DNA of 64,000 nucleotides. Origin: Opisthocomus hoazin. Taxonomy: Eukaryota; Chordata; Aves; Opisthocomiformes; Opisthocomidae. Made by a program: the position numbers and the translations under genes. The DNA is taken from NCBI RefSeq assembly GCF_030867145.1, contig NC_134418.1:50567682-50631681 (forward strand). Reading direction: 5' to 3'. Shown here piece after piece: positions 47,441-60,000 of this stretch; position 1 is the first letter of the stretch, and each line of letters starts with the position of its first letter. The notes below the pieces were generated by a model that was given only the letters and a program-made list of their open reading frames with translations, made no database searches and had not been told where the DNA came from.

Positions 47441-49994
47441 TCACCATGGAGCCTTCTCTTCTCCAGGCTGAACAGCCCCTACTCTCTTAGCCTGTCCTCG
47501 TAGGAGAGGTACTCCAGCCCTCTGATCGTCCTCGTGGCCCTCCTCTGGACCCACTCCAACTAACACATCCATGTCCTTCCTGTGTTGGGGGCCCCAGAGC
47601 TGGATGCAGTACTCCAGGTGGGGTCTCACGAGAGTGGAGCAGAGGGGCACAATCACCTCCCTCGCCCTGCTGGCCACAATTCTCTTGATGCAGCCCAGGA
47701 TATGTTTGGCGTTCTGGACTGCAAGCACACATTGCCGGCTCATGTTGAGCTTCTCATCCACTGGTACTCCCAAGTCCTTGTCCTCAGGGCTGCTCTCGAG
47801 CCACTCTCCGCCCAGCCTGTACTTGTGTTTTGGATTGCCCTGACCCATGTGCAGGACCTTGCACTTGGCCTTGTTGAACTTCATGCGCTTCACTCAGGCC
47901 CACCTCTCCAGCCTGTCCAGGTCCCTCTGAATGGCATCTCTTCGCTCCAGCATGTCAACCACACCACACAGCTTGGTGTCATCAGCAAACTTGCTGAGGG
48001 TGCACTCAGTCCCACTGTCCATGTCGCCGACAATGATATTGAACAGTACCAACCCCTGAGGCACACCACTCATCACTGGTCTCCACCTGGACATAGAGCC
48101 ATTGACTGCAACTCTCTGACTGAGTCAATCGAGCCAGTTCCTTATCCAACAAGAGGTCCATCAGTCAAATCCATGTCCTTCCAATTTTAGAGACAAGGAC
48201 ATCATGCAGGACAGTGTCAAATGCCTTGCACAAGTCCAGGTAGACGATGTCAGTTGCCCGTCCTTTGTCCACCAATGCTGTAACCCCATCATAGAAGGCC
48301 ACCTGGTTGGTCAGGCGCAATTTGTCCTTGGTGAAGCCATGTTGGCTGTCCCCAGTCACCTCCTTGTTATCCATGTGCCTTAGCATGGTTTCGAGGAGGA
48401 TCTGCTCCATCACCTTACCAGGCACAGAGGTGAGACTGATTGGCCTGTAGTTCCCCGGGTCTTCCTTTTTTGCCTTTTTAAAAATAGGGGTGATGTTGCC
48501 CCTGCTCCAGCTGGTGGGGACCTCCCCAGACCGCCACGACCTCTCAAATATGATGGAGAGTGGTCTGGCAACTTCGTCTGCCAGTTCCCTCTGATGATGG
48601 ATGCACCTCATCAGGCCCCACGGACTTGTGCACCTTCAGGTTCCGTAGGCAGTCTTGAACTTGGTCTGCTCCTGCAGTGGGCAGTTCTTCATTCTCCCAG
48701 TCCCTGCCTTTGCCTTCTGCAACTTGGGTAGTGTGGCTAGAGCACTCACTGTTGAAGACTGAGGCAAAAAAGTCGTTGAGAACCTCAGCTTTTTTCACAT
48801 CCCGGGTAACCAGGTCTCCAGCTTCCTTCCGGAGAGGGCCCACATTTTCCCTAGTCTGCCTTCTATCACTGACATACCTATAGAAGGCTTTCTTGTTCCC
48901 TTTGACATCCCTGACCAGATTTGATTCTGTCAGGACTTCAGCTTTCCTAACTTGCTCCCTGGCTACTCGGATGATTTTTCTGTGTTCCTCCCAAGCTACC
49001 TGTCCTTGCTTCCATCCTCTGTAGGCCTCTTTTTTCTGCTTGAGTTTGGCCAGGAGCTCCTTGTTCATCCATTTAAACCTCCTGGCATTTCTGCCTGACT
49101 TCCTCTTGGTTGAGATGCATCGCTCCTGAGCTTGGAGGAGGTGATGCTTGAATACTGACCAGCTTTCTTGGGGCCCTCTTCCCTCTAGGGCTTTATCCCA
49201 CGGTATTCTACCAAGCAGATCCCTGAGGAGGCCAAAGTCTGTTCTCCTGAAGTCAAGGGTAGTGAGTTTGCTGCACACCCTCCTCTCTGCCCTAAGGATC
49301 TTAAACTCCACCATTTCATGGTCACTGCAGCCAAGGCTGCCCTTGACTTGCACATTCCCCACCAGCCCCTCCTTGTTGGTGAGAACAAGGTCCAGCATCG
49401 CATGGGCTCCGCTATCACTTGGAGGAGGAAGTTGTCCTGAACGCATTCCAGGAACCTCCTGGATTGCCTGTGCCCTGCTGTGTCATCCCTCCAACAGATA
49501 CTGGGGTGGCTGAAGTTCCCCATGAGGACCAGGGCTTTTGAACGTGAGCCTTCTCCTATCTGCCTATAGAGGGCCTCATCCGGTCGCTCGTCCTGGTCAG
49601 TTGGCCTGTAGCAGACTCCCACTGTAATGTCGCCTGTCCCTGCCCTGCCTTTAATCTTGACCCATAAGCTCTCTGTGGGCTCCTCATCCAGTCCCAGTCG
49701 GAGCTCCATGCACTCCAACTGATCTTTGACATAGAGGGTGACGCCTCCGCCTTGTCTCCCCTGCCTGTCTTTCCTAAAGAGCCTGTATCCTCCCATCCCA
49801 ATACTCCAGTCACAGGAGCTGTCCCACCACGTCTCTGTGATGCCGATGATATCAGAACCCCGCACACGTGCGCACATCTCTAGCTCCTCTTGTTTATTCC
49901 CCATGCTACGTGCCTTTGCATGAAAGCATTTGAGTTGAGCCCCCGATGAAGCTGCACCCTTGCTGCCACACAGCTCCCTGTTCTGTACCCTCAT
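47441..49994 (-). pseudogene. Decayed CR1 ORF2 (endonuclease and reverse transcriptase)
   Basis: Minus-strand segments in shifting frames can be followed across the whole ORF2. From 49994 to about 49450 is an apurinic-type endonuclease with the IIGITETWWD block and a VGVCYRPTD block. From 49446 to 48544 is the linker with [10 protein letters not shown]. From 48611 to 48165 is the reverse transcriptase with YRPISLTS and the DLCKAFDTV block. From 48094 to 47894 is the catalytic FADDTKL block, and from 47893 to 47441 the C-terminal region with the LVRPHLEYCIQLWGP block. Breaks near 49440, 48600 and 48100-48165 plus internal stops mean no intact protein is made. Confidence 0.9.
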
Positions 49995-50074
49995 TAACTC
50001 AGCAGAGTGAAGGTCCTCGTTAGCACACCATCCACTAACAGCTGAGTTGCCACCCCCAGGCTTTTCACTAGCTA

Positions 50075-50600
50075 GCCTGGTTTTATCCCCTTCCCCCTTC
50101 CAATCTAGTTTAAAGTCCTATCAATGAGCCCTGCTAACTCCTGAGCTAGGATCCTCTTCCCCTTTTGCGATAGGTGTACCCCATCTGTTGCCAGCAGGCC
50201 TGGTGCCACGTAAACTGACCCATGATCAAAGAACCCCAAATTTTGCCTATGACACCAGGCTTGGAGTCAGGTATTGATCTGTTGACTCCTCGTGTTTCTT
50301 CCCTCATCTTCCCCTGCAACTGAAGGGACAGAGGAGAACATTACTTGTGCTCCTGATCCTTTAACCTGTTGCCCCAGAGCCCTGAAGTCCCTTTTGATTG
50401 CCCATGTGCTTTTGTCCTTTACCTTGTCACTGCCAACCTGAACAACTAAGAGCGGATAATAGTCAGAGGGCCGTACCAGACCAGGGAGTTACTTAGCGAT
50501 GTCTCTCACCCGGGCCCCAGGGAGGCAGCAGACTTCCCCGTGGAATGGTCCGGTCGGCATATCAGGGAACTCTCCTTTTTGGGACATTTTTACCACCACT
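50075..50600 (-). pseudogene. Decayed CR1 ORF1 esterase-like domain
   Basis: Reading the minus strand, the VCCLPGARVRDIAK, PLLVVQVGSD and DGVHLSQKGKRILAQEL blocks appear in order. These are the hallmarks of the SGNH/GDSL-like esterase domain of CR1 ORF1. The Asp and His of the DGVH block are kept. At least two in-frame stop codons interrupt it, one after the first block and one near 50280. The GDS nucleophile block expected upstream is not preserved in recognisable form. Confidence 0.8.
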
Positions 50601-50650
50601 TTCCTCTCCTTGCTTGTGCTCACAGTCCTTGGACCAGTCCAGTTCAAAAC

Positions 50651-53600
50651 TTGGAAACGCTCCCATAGATTTCAGGGACCCAGCTCAGTGCAGTCCTGTG
50701 GCTTGTAGACCGTGGTGTGCAGTGTGGCTGTGGGAAGCTGCATAGTCCCTGGAAAGGTGGTTTTTTCTGTGGTGACAACTGGGGTCACCTGGGTGGGATG
50801 ATGGGTGTGCTCTCTGGGACGAAAGCCATGTTGTAAGTGTAGAAAATCCACTGTTGTCTTGGGTACCTCAGAGCCCACAGCAGCTGTGGACAAGCCCTCC
50901 CATGCACACCTGTGTTTCACCTCCTGGTAGATGTGCTGGAGAAGCCTGCTGTACACAGGTCCTGCACACACAGCTGCTTTACCCCCCTCTCCCACCAAAA
51001 ACCCGACCCAAGGGCAATGTTTGGGTATGAAAAGTACAGGCTTAAGGAAACCTGGAGGGATGGCCATCCTGCTTGGCTTGCTTTGTAAATAAACATCAGG
51101 GGTGTCTAACACGATAGCACGTATACTTGGCTCCAGCTGGGCTGCTTCTGTATAGCGTGTTGTTTTGGTGCGTGTTCTGGGTCAGAAATCTGTACGTTTG
51201 TTTTTGTACCAGCGACTCAACCGCTGAACTGCTTAATCTTCTCTGCAGTCAGTGCCTCAGAAAAGCCAAATGCCAGCAACTCAGACTGTATGAAAACATG
51301 AGCTGCAGACTGGCCTGAAAGCCAAAAGAAAGCTGTAATTTACTGGAAGGGAACGTCCTCTTTAAATTTGCAGAAAAAAGCATATATAGAAATCTAACAA
51401 AAGCATATAATGATTGTCTGGCAGGGACCAGGGGATGCTGCTGCGGGAAGTGATGATGTGGATCAGCCATCACATGCTGAACACAGGTTGTTTTTGTCAG
51501 GTCACGATACCACATCCTTTCTGAGGAGCATCTCTTCTTACTTCTGTCGCCTGCCTTACCCCACTCGTAGTCAAAAGTTGTGGACAGAGGAGTTAGCATT
51601 GTTGGCCACAACATGCTACATTGACATGCCTGCAGCCACTAATCCCTGGATTAAACACCTGACTTCCATCTCAGCTGCATAGCATGCTTTGGGAATATAT
51701 ATTGAATACATATTTTTTTTAGTTGTAGTGTTTACTCTTGAAGGCCAAATACTTAGCAGTGCAAAGCAGCACTGTAGAAAGCATCTTGCTCAACAGAAAG
51801 TACAGATGGGGTTGAATCTGTAGAGCTAGAAACAGACTTAGCTGGAAATGGGATGCTTACACTCAGGCAGGATCAGTCAAGTACCTGGGGAACACACCAG
51901 CTTTTGATTCTTTGCTGTTAATTTTCTATCAGAGCAGATGAATGCATACATGAACGGCAGCAAAGTACTGGTCACTGCTGTGTCCTGAGCAAAGCAGGGC
52001 TGGGCTGCCTCCCTGCAGGCAGGCAAGGGCAGCTGAGGGCACTCAGGAGGGCTAGCAGGAGGTGGCATGTCCCCAAGAGCCTGTGCAGATATGAGGTGAT
52101 GCTCTAGCACAGGGTTTGCTGGCATATGGCAGAGGAGCAGGATGGAGGGTGCTGGTATGTGTGGAAAATGCCTTGGGAGATACTGGATAAAATAGTTGCC
52201 GTTGGCATCTTATTTGAGTGGAGTCCTGACAGTGTACGCTGTACATGCCAGCGATACTGGGGACACCTTTAGGTAAGGTGTGGAAATTCAGAGAGCTGCA
52301 GTTAAGTTTACACTCTATATTTTTTATGCAGATCACACCAAGCTCTGAGGCAGAGCTTGCGATTTGATTCCATGAGGATAATACATAATTAAGTGATTAG
52401 GCTCATGAAAACAGAGCTGATGCAGGAGTATAGATGCTGGTGGACCTGCCCCAGCAGGGACCATTTGACACAGACTTGGGCAGAAGGCTGTGTAGTGCTG
52501 GTGGGAGCAGGGTGGCTCAGGGTCGTGCTCTTTCCCTGTGCTTCAGCTCTGCCTCTGACTAACCAGTTCTGCCTTTTGTAGTGGATTCTTCTTTCTTACT
52601 TTGCTTTCCCTGCCTCCATTCCAGCTCAGTTTCTTCAGCTACCTGTGCTTCAAGCCTTGTCCCCTGTCAGCTTTCTGACTTTTCTCCTCTATATGCATTT
52701 TTTCCCTTAGGCCTTTTTTCCACTCCTGTTTCTCCAGCCTTGCCTCTTCTGCTATGCATTTCCACCCCGGTGTTTCATTTCTCCCTGCTCTGCCCTCCAT
52801 CAGTGCTTACCTCCTCTGCTCCATCCTGAGTAAACTGGTGCTGGCTTCTTGCTCCAACTGCCCAAAATCCCCAGCCAAACAGCTGTCAGGAGATTCCTTA
52901 ATGAAATTCCTTAGATACCAGTTTTGTGAAATAGTCTCCTGCTTATTCAGTGTATCTGGTTCTTCTGTGCTTCCAAGCTTCATTTTCCGCTTTTCGAAAT
53001 GAGCCAAAACTGGAGTGAAAGGAAGATACTGTGAGGGACGCTCAGGAGACCCAGTGCTGCTGTGGCCTGGCAGACCTCCTCAGAGTCTTATTTGCCGTCT
53101 GGAAAATCTTTGCCTTTATTCCTGTTTAGTATTAATGTGTCTGAATCAAGATCATTAGTGCAGAGGAATGGTTCTTGCTGTGAAACGGTCACCTGTAAAA
53201 AAGTACATAACTGGCAACAAGTCAGATATTAAAGACCTGTAGGTTGGTTTGCACAGGTCCCATCTCCACGTAGCAGGAGGAGGCTTGTGCTGCAGATAAC
53301 AAGGGACATTTTGGGCTGGGTTTCCCTGGATGGGCTCCCTGGGTTTCACAGACAGCTCCCATGCGTGGAGGTTAAGGAATCATGAATGTAAATCAGTAAC
53401 AGGCAGCTATGTTGGTCTCCAAGCTAACTGCCTGAAGCAAAGTCGCTTGAGGTGGGTCACAAGCAGGTGATTATTTCATCACCTCCGTTTGGTGACTCTC
53501 CTGTTCCCTCCCAGTTTATGAGGGCTTCCTTTGGTTGCTGGAAACTAGCTCTGACACGTGCCTGGGGGCAAGCTGGGATTTGCTATGCAAGAACTGGGGA

Positions 53601-56573
53601 ACAGCTGCTGCTCTCAGCACTTCCCAGCAATGAGTAAGTCATTCTGGAAATGAGTGGCAGGAAACTCTGAATTTCTCCTGGGAAAAAAATGATCTGTCCC
53701 TCCTGGGTGCCCTCTCCCTTGTCACCGGCCATGGCTGTGGTGGGTACCAGATGTGTTTAAGGTGACATGCTGTGATACACGAGGTCTAACATATTCTCGT
53801 CCTCTCCCAGCAACCTGCTCAAGAGGATATTTCTGCTCCCTATTGCCAACCCGCACAGCCCTCTCTGTAAGCCCTGGATGCTCCCCCTGCCCCTGTGTTG
53901 TCCTGCCTGCCCTTACCGGTGTGCCCTACAAAAGGGGCTTTTTGGAGGTATGCTCGAGGGAGGTAGTTAATTTTCAGCTTCCTGTTAGCTGAGCCAGGAG
54001 TAAGATTTTAACACAGACTGTGCTAGACCAGAGCTGTTTTTCTCTTGCTTAACTAGTGCTGCCTGGCCCTGGGCCACTTAAAACAAAAGGCTAGACCCTA
54101 AAAAAGAGCAGAGCATCGCCATGGTCACTGGAAAAACAAAACCGAGCCCTTTCTCCATGTGGTTCAAACACTGCCCAGGCCTGGGGTTTCAGTGCTGGAG
54201 AAACCTCCCCCGAGTTGGTAGGTGGAGGCGTTTGCTGGGGCTGTGTTTCTCCACTCGAGGATGTGGAGGGGATCTGGGGGAGCGTCCGTGTCATCCGGCA
54301 GAGTTTTGCAGAGAGGGAGAAGCTTTCATCCTCTCTGCCTCAACCCACGGCCACTGCATCCGCTTCTCGGGTGGGGAAACGGAGGCGCCAATGCCCCAGG
54401 GACTGAGCTCTGTGGCCAGGAGCTGCCCTGGGTCGTGGTGTCTGGGCAGTCTGCTCTGGCACACCTAAAGGGAGGGGAAGGTACTAGCTGGGTTTGGCAG
54501 CAGCCAGCTATGCACCTCACTTCATCCCTGAAAGTCCTGTTGGTTTAAAGGCATGAATGCAGCCTGAGAGTTCATGACTAACTAGAAAATGAGAGTAAGC
54601 TAACAAGGTATGCATTAGGACACCAGTGAGACTCAGTCTCTGGATATTTAACAATAGCAATAAAATACTTCAGCCTCATGGTACAAAAGCCTTACCAGTA
54701 GCTGACGTCAGCCTCAGTTTCTCTCCTGTTCAAAGATCATGCTGTCAGTGACAAAGTGACTGGTACACAATGTCAAGTCAGGGCCTTATCCAGGGCACTG
54801 TAAAGGGGAAAGCAAGGGGGCCCCTTCCCAGGGATGCAGGGCTCAGGAGGCAGAGCTGTGCAGGGCTCTGGCATGAACTTGCTCTGTCAGGCTGTTTTCA
54901 AAACAGCTGTTCTGCTTCTCTGAGTTTGCAGAAGTTTTCCAATAGCCTCGAGGAGCATGGAAAAGGTTATTAATTGCTCAGAGATGTAGGAGGTGCAAGG
55001 GCATGGGACAAAAGCTCTTCTCTTCAAGGGGAGACACAGCCCTGAGGTTGTAAACAGCTTAGCATGGGACAGCTGGGTCTGTGTGCAGGTGACAACCAAA
55101 GTACTTAGAGCAGCTACTGTGATGTGCTTTCCCAGGAGATGAGAAATAAGTGAAAAAAGGGTATTTTACTTGTTTTCTTTCTCTTTGATCTTCCACTGTC
55201 ACTAACCAATCCCTTGGTGTAACTTGCATCAGGAAGGGGAATGGTGATGTTGCATGTTTCTTACTCTTTCTGCTTGTCGGATCTGTATTTCCAGAGCCTG
55301 CCACAGGCTTTGACCCTTAGCAAGGGCCAGTGACCAGTCAGCATGCCAGCCATGAGTTTTGCTCAAAGTACGAGGCATGGCATGCTCTTTTTACCTCCCC
55401 TTCTTGCCGAAACCATAAAGGAATTAGTTTGTGGTGTAGGTTGAAAAGTGCTGGTATGATTCAGTTCAGTTCGTATATAAATACCTACTGATAGCTATTC
55501 GTGTTTTCCTAACACTGCTGGATATTCAGTGTTTGTGTGCTTGAGAGAGACTTTTGCTTGGGGTTATTCTTGTCTCGTAATGGTGTGCTGTCATTGAAGA
55601 CCCCCAGGAAAGCAAAGCTTATACTGTAGAGCTGTTCTGTGGCTGGTGTAAGCGTCTTCCCCTTTCTTTAAAGCGAGTAAAGCACTGCTCAGCCTGGATC
55701 CTGCTCTCATTAGGGTGAGCAACAGAGAGCTTTAACCCCCTTTGCTGCAGGAACTGACACACCTTGCTGATGTGACAGACAAAACACAATTCATAAGCCA
55801 CCAGCCTGGAACTGGAAGGCTCTGGGGAAAATCCCAGTTTAAAAGCTTTGCATGTTACTAAAACAAAGCAGTCTGTCACACCTCCGGAGCTGCTCAGAAC
55901 TGGTTTGTGTTTCTTTGTGTTTGATATACAAAGAGGCAATTTGGACCTCAGCTCCTCCTGATGGTCAGGTTGTTTCTTCAAAGCCTGCAGGTGTGCCAGG
56001 TGTTTGGGCTGAGAGATATGTACCTGCAATAGGCTTCAAGCAAACAGAGCCTGCGGTTGGGGGTCACGAGCAAGCAGAGCGCCTCACATGCTGTGCATGA
56101 GGCAGGACCCTTACACTGGCAAATGCACACAATGGATGGCTTCAAACATTTCCCCGTGAGTTGGTTGGCTCTGACTTGGCTGACAAATTTTCTGTGCCTT
56201 TACCTGGTTGTTTTTCCTTAAGAAACCTCCAAGCCTTTTTGTACACCCTGACAGGCTATGGGAAGGTGTGCTTGTGATTGTGACCCTGTGGTAACCCCAG
56301 CGATCGCCGTCAGTGTCGGATGAATGCTAAATCCATTCTGTGCCCAGCAACCCCACTCTCCTTGGACCTGCTTGCCTGTGTTGTCACCTTGGCCAGGCAA
56401 GGGCCACTGTGGCCCTGGCTGTTACAGATGCACCCTGCTGTCAGCACCCTGCTTGAGTCAGTACAAAACACAGCAGGAGCGTGAAGCCTTGCTGAGTAGT
56501 GGGGCTGGTTTAGGATTCGGTGCCTCACGTGCGTGGCTAAGGAAGTAAGTGACTTCTGTTTGTGTGATTGGAT
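50651..56573. other. Intergenic DNA, no gene recognised
   Basis: Open frames are short and without family resemblance. A strongly pyrimidine-rich stretch covers about 52575-52850. The DNA just right of the CR1 (50651-51115) holds a 146-codon minus-strand frame that could be further CR1 5' sequence or unrelated. I could not decide which. Confidence 0.5.
52575..52850 (+). repeat. Pyrimidine-rich low-complexity tract
   Basis: About 275 bp of the plus strand is mostly C and T, with many CTTTCC, TTCTCC and CCTCTG words. It is open in two frames only because stop codons need purines. I see no coding signal. It may simply be low-complexity DNA. Confidence 0.6.
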
Positions 56574-57029
56574 TGATGCCGTGAAAAGCCGGAACTGAAG
56601 ACTCAGTAGTCGGCAGACTATTAAGCAGGTATTCTTTATTGCGGCGCCGGGCACACGGGGGATCTCTCCTCCAAACATGTGCACCGAAGAGACACAGTTA
56701 CTAGGTATTTATGCTATGGTAACATACATATTCATTACATTTCCAAGAAATGCTTATCATAGTAATGGTTTTTCCAAGAACTCATTAATATATGGTAATG
56801 TCCATCGCACATGTTTGTTTGGCGTCTCTCTGCGGGGTCTTCATATTGTCCTGCAGCCTCCTCATCTCTGTAGCTTGCATACCTGTTCTCCCAAGGCCCA
56901 GACGCCTAAAGGGATTATTCAGGAGTCCCTTGTCTTGCAACTGTCCCAATATTCACAAAGAACCAAGACTTGTTTCTGACCACCTGAAGTGATAACATCC
57001 CCTACATGTTACATTTGTTACAGTTATCA
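56574..57029 (-). mobile_element. Solo LTR of an endogenous retrovirus, reverse orientation
   Basis: On the minus strand the element begins TGATAACTGTAACAAATG and ends CTTTTCACGGCATCA, so the termini are the short inverted repeat TGAT...ATCA. Close to its 3' end is GGCGCCGCAATAAAGAATACC, the combined R/U5 polyadenylation signal (plus-strand TTTATT at 56635-56640) typical of avian retroviral LTRs. Length is about 456 bp. GATT-like bases occur at both flanks (56571-56574 and 57030-57033), which may be a target duplication, although one base overlaps the terminus. No internal retroviral genes are present. Confidence 0.75.
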
Positions 57030-60000
57030 GATTTTCTTTGCAGGTTTGTGCTGGCAGGCAAGAGTGAAATGTGCCTGATGCCTGAAGCTGCTCACAGCTC
57101 CCTGGCACTTGCCCAGCCGCAGGTGGCCAGAATTGGGGTGGGTAGGAGGGCAGCTGCTCACACCAGCACTCTGATGGTGTTTCAGGAGGGTAGGGGTGTG
57201 CGTGGTTTAGATCTTAACAAACACCTTCCAGGTTGCGTGAGGATACCTTCTGATAAATATCTTCTGATATCTAGAAAATTAATTTTAAAATATTTGCTAT
57301 ATGCATATACTGCTTCTGCTTATTTATGTGCAGTCCTATAGCCTTCTAACACATGCGTTGACTGTTGGGAGAAACACCCTGCATGGCCTCTAGCTTGCTT
57401 TGCCACGCCCCTGGGCAGTGGCTGTGATGCCGCTGCTGAAGGCTCAGCACATTTCTCACCAAGATGTGCAAGCCTGGCCGGGGCCCTGACAGCACAAAGG
57501 GATGGCCAGGCAGGCTCTGCAGAGAGAGGAGAGGGCCACAGCAGTGCACTCCTGTGTTCAAGCACCAGAGGAGAGCAGCTCTCAGGCTAATGGGTGTTGT
57601 TTCCATGTGGTCCCTACCAGACCAGCTTTGTTTCACTTCACCTGGGAGGAGTTTGTCTGTGTGATGTTGGTCCCTGCTTTTGCCCAGTGGTTTATTGAGC
57701 CATGCCACTTGTGCTTGCAGTGTCTTTTCTTACAGATGGAGGCCAGAGTATTTACCTGTAAATTCCTACAGTGACTCAAGAAAATAAGATAGGAAGAAGC
57801 TGATTTTTTTTTAAGGTACATTGGCTCAGAAATTTTTATAGTAATAACTATTGAGCCCAGACACAAACAAGTTCAGTAAGTGTGTTATACCTACCTATAC
57901 TAGTAAGGCTTTCCACAAACAGGATGTAATTTTTCATTTTTGTTTAATGATTGACCTTGTTTGGAGAGCAGGGGAAGTACACCATTTGCTATTTCATTCC
58001 TCTGCTTCCATCTTGGATTATACATTTTGCCTGTGGGGAGACATAGCAGGGAATTACCCATCTGGGTAAAATGACCTCTGGCCAGGAGGTGCCTTACCAC
58101 TGCTTTCATAGGCTGCGACCGTGCAGCCATATTGTGCTGCACCCCACTTCTCTCAACAGCTCCTGGGGCTCAGCTTTATACATGTTTAAACGCTTTGCCA
58201 CCTCAAGAGCAATTGCAAATACACAGTGAAATATGAAAAAGGTCCCATGTTTGGTCAAGTTCTTCCATGGTTAGGAAATGCTTTTGCAGTGGAAAGTTTG
58301 ACTCATTTCTTTGACTTTGAACGAATATTCTGCATCTTCATATGAGCTGTGTATGAGAAAATACACATATATATGGTTTGTCAGAACTGAATATTTCTGT
58401 GTAGTTTTTAAGATCACTTGAGATCAGAACAGGGTTTGCCATGTCAAACAGGATCACAAAGCATGTGCATGTTGTGGCATATGTTCAATGTCTGGAAAAC
58501 TGCATTTATCGATTGGGGGAAACAAGTTGCTTTTGGCAAGCTAACTGTCATTATAGGTTACGGCAGCCCTTCCCAGACCACTGGCTTAAACAGGAAGGGA
58601 GAGAGACGTCTGCCCTGTCTTCGGTTTGACAAACCAAACTCGTCACGGTATTTTGAAATGCACAAACCATTGCCCAAAATAACCCCATTCTTGTGCTTTG
58701 GTTTATATTTGCAATTATACTTTGCAACAGGAAGAAAACTATGTCAATTACATTTAACAGAAGAAACATTTCTCTTGTGTTTTCCTAGAACCTTCTGTAG
58801 GGAGATTACTATGTTGAAACAAAAAAAACCAGACAAATAAACCCATAGCTGTTTTCGTTGGAAAGCCTGATTTCCACCTTGCCACTCTAATATTAGAGTA
58901 GGGCCTATGCTGATGAAGAGATTTCCTGGAGAGTAACAGCTGAATAACCTACGCGAAGAATTGCTCCTGCTGGGCACAGGCCCTGCATGTTGACAACACA
59001 CAGAAGTGTTTGCAGACCCAGCATGACAGATGCTGACCCTACCAGGCCCTCACCGAGAGGGAGAGTGTACGTGGGTGAGACCCCTCTGAGGGGGACACCT
59101 TGCATAGAGCAGCTGGGTTGCACCACACTAGGTAACCTGAAAAGCTGTGACGCTGCTTCTTATGTACAGAGATACTGAACAGGCGTCAGGCAGAAAGGAT
59201 ACTCCACTTGGGGATTTCCCCTATGCTTCTGCTTTAGTTCCATCAAATCCAGAAAAGTTATTCGTCAGGATTTCTGCGACAAAAACTTGGATAATAAGAC
59301 AGTGGACAACAGGGAGTTTGTATCACATTCAGAGAGTGATGGAGAGATACTGTTACTGGTCACTTCCAGAACTAATTTCTAGGGTTTTTAATACCTGTGT
59401 GTTTCTAATCCCCTGTCCATCAGTGATTCAGCTACTTTGACCACCTTAATGTCTTTCAGAGTTGATCACTGGGAGGAGAAATCTTATTTCCAGAAAGGCG
59501 GGAGATGTACACGCAGCCTAATGCAGTTGTGGGAGTCCCTCTTTCCCTAGAGGGCACAGACCTGTTCACTGTACAGTAAAACAAAGACTTCTTGGGCAGC
59601 AGAGACTGGAGCAGGGTGAGAAGCCAATGCTCTGTGGAGGCTTTCTCAGCTGTGAGCAGAAGGGTGCTGGAAAAAAATCTCCAGCATTTCTGTCAGGGTT
59701 ATCTCTGTTAAAACTAGAATATAGCTTGTTAATCCCAGTACTGGAGGGGCTGGAATACAACTGCAAGGCTGCTGTGTTTATAGATGGCTGAATTGTGTAA
59801 ATGGCATGAATAACCTCTTGCACACAAAAAGCAATGGGAAAGCCTGTGCATAATTTAATTATTAGAGTTACGGATGTGTGGTGTAGTCAGCGCTCATCAA
59901 TGTGACTTCATGGAAAATGTCTTTAACACAGAATAACCCCAGTTCAGGAGGAATAACTGGATTTGGCCAAATGCAAGCTGTTAGGCTCAGTAGTATCCGG

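Larger units (their letters stand above)
47096..50650 (-). mobile_element. Long CR1 LINE copy, reverse orientation
   Basis: The plus strand starts with ATAGAATCATAGAATGG, the reverse complement of the ATTCTATG terminal repeats at the CR1 3' end. The conserved 3' UTR follows (GGTTGGAAGGGGCC, CAACCTGTTCCAGTGTTTCACCACCCT). Further right come the C-terminal, reverse transcriptase and endonuclease parts of ORF2, and then an ORF1 esterase remnant. At about 3.5 kb it is one of the longer CR1 copies one expects to see, although the 5' part of ORF1 cannot be followed past about 50.65 kb. Frameshifts and stops show it is inactive. Confidence 0.92.
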
